Below are positions 48,323 through 60,300 of a stretch of 64,000 nt of DNA, piece by piece. Origin of the DNA: Vigna angularis (Eukaryota > Streptophyta > Magnoliopsida > Fabales > Fabaceae); assembly GCF_016808095.1 (NCBI RefSeq), contig NC_068970.1:43869630-43933629 (forward strand), given 5' to 3'. The notes under the pieces are model-generated. The model did not search any database. It was given only the letters and a program-made list of their open reading frames with translations, and was not told where the DNA came from. The first letter of the stretch is position 1. Every line of letters begins with the position of its first letter. A program made the translations under genes and the position numbers.

Positions 48323-51300
48323 CTATGTTCCTAACCTCTTTGAACCACACTCGGAGCAGAACTTAGATGTTTCCCTCAGATATGGAGCCCCACATTCATC
48401 ACAAAACTTTGCCGGAGTTGTTGGCTGTATCATAAGCAGCAACATGATACAATTCAGCAAAAGAAAAAGTAGTCTAAAGAAATGTCAAACAACTAATATC
48501 ATTAAAATAAACCATTTGTTCAAGTGTCCCCATATCATCATAAAGATATTTAAACGTTTGCAAGGTCATGTGCACATATTGATTCCTAGTACGCATAACA
48601 AGGCAGACAAAGCGAAACCTTATGAAGTCCTAAAGAGAAATCATAAACTGTTATTTACTTTCATAGTTATGTCTAAATGTTAAAAAGTTATGAGATCTTA
48701 CCAAATACAGATATGAGGCAAAACGGCATGAATAGGTTGGTCTTACCACACTTAGACAAGCATATTGAATTGCAAAATCTCTCTCCTTGCTTAATAAAAC
48801 AATCTATCAAATAAACTCACCATCATGTGCAAGCGTCCTCCAACATGGCCACCAGAAAGTGGTTGTAAGCAAGTCATGTGTTGAGACATTGATATTGGTT
48901 GGTGAGCATGAGAAATTTCTGATAGGTGTGAGGGAGGACCACTTTGAGTGTTCTGAGAATACGGCCCAGCATGCTGACTTTGGTGCATAGTTGAATTGTT
49001 CTGGAGAACTGGGTGAAACTGAGGTTGATGTGGAAATGATTGCAAGTGATGTTTGCACGGGGTTTGCTGCTGGTTTTGTGGCTGGTAAGAAAAAAATAAT
49101 TCATCACTAGAAGTAACAGGAAGAAAATGTCCCAAGATTCACACCAAGAAGCCAAAGCAACTGCGTAGGCATGAAAATATAGGGTAAACAAACCCAATTC
49201 CCGGAAGTGCACAAAAGGCAAAGGAAGCTCACGCTCAGTGCTTAAATGTAACTATTGTAAAGTTATAATATCGGGAGACACCAATCACCCCTAGCAACAA
49301 ATTGATATTTGATCCAACGTAAATTAATAGAGCACTGATGCCATCTGTGGGACCTATCTAAAAGAGTTCTCTGAGGTCATGACAGACATACTGTCAGATA
49401 TAGGTTGGTGTTAGTTTGACAGCGAGAAAATCAGTTAGGTCGCTTAGGAGGGTTCAAAACAAATTAAAGAAATAATGCATGCTTGCATAGAAAGAAAAAG
49501 AGGGGACCTGGGACAGGTGTCATAAGTGAGAGAATTAGGGGATTTGGGCTTTGAGAGGTGAATAAAGTTGACGTTTTGCAAACTTGTGGCTGTGTTCAGA
49601 GTATATCTTCCCTACTATTGGTAAAAAGATATCAATCTTCTAGCTACTGGAATGTCCAGGATTTCATCATGTCTCTCAATTGCAAATGAGAAGCATAAAT
49701 GATGATGCCAACATTGTAATCTTCACTTGAGATTCTGAGAGGGGTGCTAAGCATGATAAAAATGTAAAAGTTTTTCAGGGATTATACAGCCTTGAGCTCT
49801 CTAATTACAACGATTAGTTTTTCCGGTGGGGTTGTCTTCAGGTTCTTATCTATTGCCCAAAACTTCTATCTTAGTTGTGGAAAGTGCAAATGAGAAGCAT
49901 AAATGATGATGCCAACATTGTAATCTTCACTTGAGATTCTGAGAGGGGTGCCAAGCATGATAAAAATGTAAAAGTTTTTCAGGGATTATACAGCCTTGAG
50001 CTCTCTAATTACAACGATTAGTTTTTCCGGTGGGGTTGTCTTTAGGTTCTTATCTATTGCCCAAAACTTCTATCTTAGTTGTGGAAAGTGCATACTGAAG
50101 GATTCAAGAACTGTTGGAGGGGGAGCATTGATAAATTTCCACTACTTAATAATTAGTTACGATAGTGAGCTGGGAGATAGAAAATACAATGCATGTTGTC
50201 TATAAATAGTTAGCAGGTTGAGTGAGAGATCTATCTTTCCATTTGAGAAATAATAAGACACATGAGAGTGGAGGTAGAACATGGTCTCTCAAATATCCTG
50301 AATATTCAATAAATTCATTTTTGTTCGTTTCTGGTCCAGATTCAATCAATTGGTATTACAGCTCCATTATGAGAGCAGCACTTTGACATGAAAGGAAAAC
50401 AGGGAAAGATGGAGTTGGCTGTGGAAGAAGAGGAAGGATATGTCTATCATTGAAACCAAGAATGGAAGGTTACTCACGATAGCAAACCTGAAGCAAATGG
50501 GGGAAGGAGGGGTGTCTGTTAGGATACAAGGTATATGAGAGAAAACAGTATAGGAGAGAAGGAGAAGGCCGAATGGTTGGAAGCGGAGAGAGGTCAGGCC
50601 AAATGGTGGAAAGCAGAGATAGGTCAAGACAAACGGTGAAAGACGGGAAGAGGTCTGGTCGAACGGTAGAATGCGAAGAGTGGTCAAGCCGATAAGGTGG
50701 AAGGTGAGGAGAGGCAGGCCGAACGGTGGAAGGCGGTGAGTAGTCGAGCCAAACGGTGGGAAGCAGCGAAGAACCTGAACCGACCGGTTGAAGAAGTTAC
50801 TATCCTAACTGTTAGAAGAAATATATTCTAGGGAAAGATTTTATTCTAGGGAAATATTTTATTCTAGGAAAATATTTTATTTAGAACAATATTCATATTT
50901 TATTCTAGGGAAATATTTTATTTAGAACAATATTCATATTTTATTCTAGGGAAAGATTTAGCACAAGATGGGCGGGAAATAATTAGTATAAATAAAGTTA
51001 GAGGCTATTGTTAAGGTCATGCTTTTGATTATTGAGTCTTGTGACAGGCAGCTATGCTCATGTGAGAGAGGTTATGCTCCCAATTACCCTTGTTTACTTT
51101 TGTTTATTCAAATATTACCATCAATAAAAGAAATTCATTCGTTCATTATCATTCGTTCGTTGTCTTTTCTATCTATTGTGATCGTATTTAATTACGTCTC
51201 CTACTCGGATATGTAATAGTGTCACAGAGGGGTCCGCTTAAGCAATTCCAACCTGAGTACAATCCAAATCTTTGTGTTGAAAACCAAGTAGGAGAACGAG

Positions 51301-54300
51301 AACTTTAGAGAAAGGAGACAAAAAGGGTAACAAACAAGAAGGAGAAGAATCGAAATCCTGGGTAACAAAATAGAAGAAGGTTCTTGAGTTCAACAAACAA
51401 AAAGATAAAATAAAAGTCTAGGGATCAAAGAAACCAGATCCATGGCAATGGAGAAGAAATTGAGCAAAAATAATGCACGAAACCAGAATGAAGATAGATT
51501 AGACTTGATCAACCTTTGGTGTGGAGAGGGAGTAGAAAACATCAGGGTGCAAATTATTTTGTTTAAATTGTTTAATTTATTTTTAATAAATTTATGCATG
51601 AATTGTTTTAAAAATAAAATGCAATAAAAAAGAAGAAAAGCTTCCATAATTAATTATGGCATTTCAAAAATCACAAGTTTCAAATTGAGACAAATGGATT
51701 ATGTTGTAAGATATAATTGATTATGTTGACACCAATAAGCACTCTATGTGAATAGGAGGGCGAGGCGAGAAGAAAACGATGGGGGAAGAGAAGTCAAATG
51801 CCACGACGGGCAATACAGTTGGAAGAAACGAGTGGAGTTACCAGTCTTCGAGGGACTCGACCCGCTGAAATGGATCAACCGCGCCGAGAAGTTCTTCGAG
51901 TTACGAGGGGTGGTGGAGGAAGAAAAGGTGTGACTGGCATATATTAGTATGGAGGGAAATGTAGGGTATTGGTTCAGAATTTGGAGGGCGAAAGCCAAGA
52001 ACCGTTCTTGGGAAGGATTAAAGGATGCCTTGGTGATAAGGTTTGGGGGCCAAAACAGAGGCACCGTTTTCGAGCGACTGGCGGCGTCCCAACAGACAGG
52101 GACGATGGACGAGTATGTGCAAGATTTCGAAGTACTGGTGGGACAAACAAAAGGGTTGTCGGAGGAGCAGTTGTTTGGGTATTTCCTCGCGAGTCTTCAA
52201 GAAGATATTCGCAACCAGGTGTGAATCCAGGATCCACAGGAATTAATGGCCGCAATGAGAATAGCGAGGGACGTGGAAGAAGCCTGCCGGAGTAATAAGG
52301 CTGGGAATTGGAGTGGGGCCAAGAACCCATCGTCTTGGGGACGAAGCACAGGGGGAGGAGCTACGGTGATCAGAACTGAACCCAACCGAATTAACACTAG
52401 TCGACAAGGGGGATCCGAGAGCATGTGTTCGATCAAGAAGGAGGGACCTCCAGGAGATGTGACAGGGAGGATAGGGCATACTATGGGGAAAGAATATAAA
52501 GGGAGAGGGGTGAGGAACCTACCATACCAAGAGTTCCTCAAACGGCAGGAAGAGGGTCGTTGTTTTCGTTGCAGAGGGCCATTTAGGCCAGGCCATCACT
52601 GTCCGGAGAGAAGCTTAAGGGTGGTGATTCTGGGAGAGGATGAAGAGGAAGAAACCAAGGAGGGCGAGGTGGAGATAGACCAGAAACAACTAGAGTTGTC
52701 TTCCTTCTCGGCGGGAGGGCTCATGCAGCCAAAAACAATGGAGTTACAAGGAAAAATAAGAGAAAAACAGTGTTGGCTCTTATTAAGAAGTGGACTTTAA
52801 GCCTAACTCAACCCCACAAAACCGGCTTGTAAGGTGAGGTTTGCACCTCACTTATATATTATATTTTGGCCTTATCTCTAGTCGATGTGAGACTTCCAAC
52901 ACACCCCCTTCACGCCGAGGTATAGACATCTCGTGCGTGATAGTAAAAATTGGGTGGTCCGATAACGGCTCGATAATGCTCACATAGAACTCGCTAGGAT
53001 AGGCTCTAACCATGGCTCTGATACCATATTAAGAAGTGGACTTTAAGCCTAACTCAACCCCACAAAACCGGCTTGTAAGGTGAGGTTTGCACCTCACTTA
53101 TATATTATATTTTGGCCTTATCTCTAGTCGATGTGAGACTTCCAACAGCTTTGATCGACAGTGGCGCAAGCCACAATTTCATATCCCAAAAGTTAGTGGA
53201 GGAATTGGGATTGGAGGTAGAGGACACCAGGCCCTCCTAGGTCAGCTTAGGAGATGGTCAGAAGAAGACCCAAGGGCGCTGCAAGGGGGTGTTACTGCAA
53301 TTGGGGAAGCAGAGATTGAGGAGCAGTACTACCTATTCGAGTTAGGAGGAGTAGATTAGATTTTGGGGGTAGATTGGCTAGCTAAACTGGGAGAGGTAAC
53401 TACAAAATGGGGAAAGCTGACCATGGCTTTCAGGCAGGGAGGAAAAGAAGTGACAATTCAGGGGGATCCTATACTAGCCAAGGAAGTGATCGCGCCAAGG
53501 GCGTTACTAAAAATGACAGAAGTGAAGGCAGTCACACTAGTCTAGAGTATGGACGGATGGAGGCAATGGGGGAAGACGAGTCTGGCACCGAGCTAACAAG
53601 GGAGCAAAAGGAGGAATTGGGAAAGGTGTTGGAGGAATATGATGAGGTGTTTCAGAAGCTAAAAGGGTTGCCTCCAGATAGGGAGATGGTACACAAAATA
53701 CCTCTAAAGGAGGGAATTGATCCTGTTAATGTTCGCCCCTATAGGTATCTGAATGTGATGAAGGGGGAGATTGAAAAACAGGTGGAAGAGATGTTGAGAA
53801 CGGGGATAATGAGATCCAACACGAGCCCATATTCAAGCTCAGTAATATTGGTCAAAAAGAAGGACAGAAGTTGGAGGTTTTGCATAGACTACAGGGGTCT
53901 TAATCGAGCCACTATCCCTGATAAATTTCATATCCCAGTGATAGAGGAGTTGCTTGATGAATTGAGGGGAGCTTGCTACTTTTTGAAGATCGGCTTAAAG
54001 GCGGGTTATCACTAGATCCGGATGGGAGAGGAGGATATTCAGAAGACGGCCTTTAGGACGCATCAAGGACACTACGAGTTCCTTGTTATGCCATTCGGTT
54101 TAACCAATGCACCATCCACATTTCAAAGTGCTATGAACGATTTGTTAAAACATCACTTAAGGCAATTTGTATTAGTATTTTTCAATGATATACTGGTTTA
54201 CAGCAAGTCCTGGGAGGAGCATTTGGAGCATTTGGGGCGAGTATTAAGCACTTTGATCCAGCATAGGTGGGTGGCCAACCGTAAGAAGTGCAAGTTTGGC

Positions 54301-57300
54301 ATAATGCAAATCAGGTATTTGGGGCACTTGATATCTGAGAAGGGAGTGGCGATGGACCAGGAAAAGGTGAAGGTTGTTCTGGAATGGGCAGAACCCAGAA
54401 GCCTCAAGGCACTACGAGGATTCTTGGGTCTTACTGGATATTACAGGAGGTCCGTTAGGGACTATGGGAAAATAGCATGTCCATTGACAAATCTATTGAA
54501 AAAAGGGGGTTTTATCTGGTCAAATTCAGCTAGGACAACCATGGAGAAATTGAAGGAGGCAATGACCACTGCGCCCGTGCTGGCATTACCTGATTTCACA
54601 CAGTAATTTCACATTGAGCATGATGCATTTGGTGGGGGAGTAGGGGTTGTTCTCACCCAGAATAAAAGACCCATTGTGTTCTTCAGCAAAGCACTATCTG
54701 AAGGGTCATTGATCAAGTCGATTTATGAGAAAGAGCTCATGGCGTTAGTGATGGCTATACAGCATTGGCGGTCGTACCTCCTTGGGCAGAGATTTGTGGT
54801 GCACACAGACCAAAGGAGTTTAAGGTATTTGCTAAAGCAGAGGATTACTACTCAAAATCAGCAAAATTGGATGGCAAAGCTTTTAGGATATGATTTTGAC
54901 ATCATATACAGATCAGGGGCAATGCACAAAGTAGCATATGCTTTATCCAGAAAAGGGATGGATGAAAAAGAAGATAAGGAGGTGAGAGTAGTAGCCAGAC
55001 CTTATTGGCAATACTTCCAGGAGGTTTTGGGAGAGGTAGATGAGGATGAAACTCTGAAGAGAATTATGGAGGACCTAAAAGTAAAGCCAGATTCACATTC
55101 AGCTTTTACAATGGAGAATGGCAAACTCCATTATAACGGCAAACTGGTGCTGTCAGCCAAATCATCTTGGATTCCCAACATCCTAGCAGAATTTCATACT
55201 ACAACCTCTTGATGGCATTCAAGTGTGTACAAGACCTACCGCAGAATAGCATAGTCATTATATTGGGTGGGAATGAAGAAAGCAGTGACGGAATACGTGG
55301 CTCATTGTTTAATTTGCCAGCAACATAAATGCTTGGCTTCCTCACCCCAAGGTTTGTTGCAGCCTTTGCCTATACCCCAAGCGGTCTGGGAGGAGATTAG
55401 CATGGATTTCATAGTGCGGCTTCCAAAGTGGAGAGGCTATGATGTTGTTTTAGTGGTGGTCGACCGATTAAGCAAATACGGGCATTTTATTCCACTCAAA
55501 CACCCATACATAGCCCGCACCATTGGTGAGATTTTTGTGAAAGAAGTGGTGAGATTTCACGGAGTGCCAGTATCTATAGTAAGTGATAGAGATCCATTAT
55601 TCCTAAGCTTGTTCTGGAAGGAGTTGTTCAAGTTGCAAGGCACCCAACTCCAGATGAGTACGGCATATCACCCGAAGTCAGATGGCCAAACGAAAGTGTT
55701 GAATCGGGTTCTGAAGGGGTATTTGAGATGTTTCTGCTCTGAACAGCCAAGGAGTTGGTGTTCCATTCTACCTCGGGCCGAGTACTGGTACAACACCAGT
55801 TACCAAGGGGCAGCTAAATGCATTCCGTTTGAAACTGTGTATGGAAGAGCTCCCCCAACTCTTACAAGGTTCATTCCAGGTGAAACAATGGTGGAGGCAG
55901 TAGCCCAGGAGCTACACCTGGATGGAGCCCTTCAACAACTCAAGCACCATTTGAGGTGGGCAAAGTAGCTTTCAAGTTGTTATTGCCAGATACAACGAGG
56001 ATACATCCTGTTTTCCATGTATCTCAGCTAAAACTGGCAGTGGGAACAAAAAGGGTAGAGAAGGATTTACCAGCTGATGTGCATATGGAGGGACCTTCAT
56101 TTTGGCCTAGACAAGTTCTGGATAGAAGGCACATACAGCAAGGAGAGGACGATAGGGAGCAAGTTTTGATAGAATGGCAGGAAGGTGATCAGAGGGAGAA
56201 ATATGGGAAGATCTCGTGACGATTCGGGATCAATTCCCTGAATTCAACCTTGGGGGAAAGGTTGATCATCAGGCGGCGAATAATGATAGGGTCTGGAAGG
56301 TGTATGAAGGGAGGAGAAAGAATAGAGAAAGTTAGGAAGAATATGTACGAGCCTAACTATTTTATCAATTAGGAAAGGGCGTGGGAATGAAATACTATAA
56401 ATAGTTTTCCTGTAAATCTGTTTAGGTAGATTTTGTATTTTGTGTAAAGACAAGACTTTGGCCTATGGAGGGGGGTTAGGCTCCCGATTAGCTTACCATA
56501 TGTGTACATTTGTTCTTTTGTTAATACAGAAGTTCTATTCTTTCCTTTGGTGTCTTACTGCTGAGTGTTTGCAAGGGTGCAAGATAAGGTTTCATTTACT
56601 AGAAACCTATCATCCAACCCACGAAGTTCTATGCCAAATATATGAATTTGTTAGAAATCCCACATTGATTAGAAATATAGTCAAATTATAGCATACAAGT
56701 GAGGGCAAACCTCACTTTATAATTCATTTTATAACAAGGTTTGTTAAAAATATTGTATCATCTACTATTGAGCCGCTAGTAGATTACTCGCAAAAGTCCA
56801 GTCTCACCGTTAAGATGTCTAGTTTTCAGCAAGATAGGATGTGTAGAAGATCTCACATCGCCTAGATACAATCAAATAATAGTATATAAGTGGGTACAAA
56901 CTTAACCATACAAGGTGATTTTATAAGGTTGAGTTAAACATAAAATTCACTTTGTAATAATTGTTGAGGAACAAAGTTTGGGTTTCCCGAAAAATAGAAT
57001 TCTATGAGCTCTTTTGGTCCTTCAAAGGGCAACCCATGTTGTTTGTTAAGTTGCTATTGCATTCCTTACTAAGAAAAAGATACAAACAATTGCTAGCAAC
57101 AAGACCTTGGTGGAATTGTGTCAACAAATGTTAAGGGCCTTTACACCACCCTTCTTCACCTTGAGTACCAGGTGAGTATTTTAGATGTTTGTTGGTGCTA
57201 GTTCCTCAAGGAGAATTGATAAAGCTAGTTAGTTTAGGTTAGCTTGCCTTATAGTGTTTGAACTTTGAAGAAAAAAGGTATTTTGCATATAAATAAATGG

Positions 57301-60300
57301 GGGTGGGAGGAAGGGACACTTTTTCAGTGGTGAGATAATTAGGCCTATGGGCATCAGGAAGTGCAGACCCTCAGTTCTGCAAATTTATAGCTGTATTCAG
57401 GGGAATTCTCTTTATTCACTGCAATAGGAAACTAGGTTTCTATCACAAAACAACAATGACAATAATATATATCAACTTATATATCACTTACAGAGCGAAA
57501 TCCTTGAGTAGTAGCCAATGTAGTAGAATTTTCCGCCCCAGTATAACTCTAAAAAAAGTCAAAAGTCAATCAGCATAAGGACCAGATAATATTAGGGAAC
57601 AAAGAATTGCAGCAACTACAATGTATACATCCTGTAAATAGTCTTTTTTTATTTCATTTAGTATAATATACATCATGGCATATCAATAATACATGCAAGT
57701 GGCAGATTACAAAAGTACATCATCTTCATCATGCTAGTAAAACTCATCCCAAAGGCATTGTGCACAAAACTGCAGTAGGTCATGTATTATGCATCTTAAA
57801 GGAAGAAATTCAAATGCCAAAATGAAGCACATCACATACATGGATATCTGGAATGCTTGAAAGTGAAATTGAAGCACCACGCCTGTACTTGTGTCTTGGA
57901 GAGTAAAATTTGTAATCACTAGCTGTGATAGCAACTTCACTCCTACCCGTCAATCTCCTAAACCTAAAACCAAGTGAGAATAAGCGTTACACACTTTGCA
58001 AAGTTCAAATAAATGTTCAATCTCTATCTCATTGTATTATTTAGGCTCACCAATAGTTTCTGAATAGAGAAATAGAAAGACCTAGGCTAAAAATAAAGTA
58101 ACCCATAAGCAAGTCAAATATCCTAAACCTAAAACCAAGTGAGACCAAGCATTACATACTTTGCAAAGTTCAAATAAATGTTCAATCTCAATCTCACTGT
58201 ATTGTTTGGGCATAGGCAGTTTCGGAATAGAATAATAAAAAGGCCTAGGCTATAGATAAAAGAAACCATAAACAGGTCAAATATCTTTAAACATGTGCTT
58301 TCTTAAAATGGCATGGGCAAGTTTGACATCAGAGTATCTTAACCGTTCAATTAATGCAGTAAAAGGCCTATGCTATCAAAACACAAACCATCAACAGATA
58401 AAAAGTCTTTACCAACGTATTTTTTAAAATGGCACAAGCCAAGTTAACAAAAGACAGAACTATTTCTAACTCAATTGCAATTAGCATGACAAAATTTTGA
58501 CGTAGCAACAAACGACAAACAAAATATGAGTACTATTTCTCATGACACAATAGGATTCTGATATAAATAAAATAGTTCAATTCATATTTATATAATACAG
58601 GTTAGCAACTAAAAAAAAGTAACTGAAGAAATTCAAAAAATAGAATAAACTAAGGGGAAATGCCTAACACCCACATGAAAGACATATATATAGAAATCAT
58701 TTAGCCATGGCTATAAATAGTAAAGTATATAGGTCTAATTAGCTAGTAAAACTGATCCAAGTAATGCAGAATTTTCACTTATGCTACAAAATCAATACTT
58801 CACACCGCCAGTCATTTGAGATCCATTCATTTCATGAAACTCTGATATCTGAGGTTCCCAACGCTTTCCACTAACTTGAAAACAAATCCACTACAGAAGT
58901 GCATTATAATTCATGATAGAATCTAAAAGGAATTCAAGTACTTTAGGAGTTAGTTTTATAATTTTTTTGCATAGAAAAGCGGGGGGACTTGTAAATTCAG
59001 ATAGAAAAGTCTATTCTTCCAAAATCACTTTTAATAAATGTATCTTCTCTTGGTAGCACCAGATATGCTAAATATCAGTGTCAGCAAACTATACCCAATT
59101 CAATGGCATAGGAGAATACATAAATACAAAAATTACATCAACTTTAGAATCGGTAGTTTTCATAAGATATAAATGAGAAATTTATGGCGCATACTAAATG
59201 TTATTATCTGCTTTGCAAGCTGAAGAACTACAGCAATTTCCACAAGAAACTACTTTAGTAAAGTACAATGTAATCCAGAATTCAAAGCATGTATGTTTTA
59301 CATCAAATATGTAGGATTTGGATACCTCCATAAATCATTTTAAATCACCCAGCTCCCACTAAAGTCAAGTCATTCATTTAGGCATTGATACTTAGTCGGA
59401 TAAGTACAAAGAGTCAAAGAAATTTTCTGTAGATTTGTGGATCTCAGACTCTTGTTTTCTTGATTATTCAAATCTAGGTCAAAAACAATATCTTTCTTAT
59501 TTTGGCATTGTTTGGGAGCTAACTGAATGTTATCTTGTGGAATAATCTGTCTAGACTTCTTGGTGAAGAATAGGGGTATGCAAACAACAGATACAATTTC
59601 ATGATGTTTTCAATTCAATAAAAGACGGAAAAATGTCATAGCAATGTCTGGATTATGCAATTCTTTGGTGTAATTTTAGAAGATAAATGCTCATACTTTA
59701 AGGATGTATCATTACCCAAATATCACTTAACGGGATATGTTTGCAATATTGGATTTTCTCAAACCTGTTGATTCTAACCGTATGTGAAAACCTGTCAGGC
59801 CTGCAATGCAGGATTAGTTTTCAGCATAATAGGCTGAAGGATACCCATGATAATAAAAAAAATATTGGCTTCTGTAAAAGGAAATCTCTTAATATGCAGA
59901 GAGATTGGATTTCTTTGTAGCATATCAGAATCAGTTCAGTCCACTGTTTTCTCTTGTATAGAAAGCTCCTATCCCACAAGGATATCTCAATTTTCTTACT
60001 TATTACATAAAAGGCATACGCCACACTACAATTGTGACAAGATGAATGGCACCATTTGCCTTTCAACCTTGGACCATCTCTATTGTTCTGTGCATCTGTT
60101 TTTCTAATTAAGAATTTAGGTTAGAGAAAATCATATCAATGATTTAAGGTAAAGGAAAAAGGACTCTTACCTAAACAAATCTTAACAATCAAAAAGCCAA
60201 CTACAAATTAGAAGAGTATAAACGAGAAAACAACAATAAACTTACCACTCAGCATCATCAATTGGCACATTATTTGGTTTTTCAACAATTCTTAACCCAT

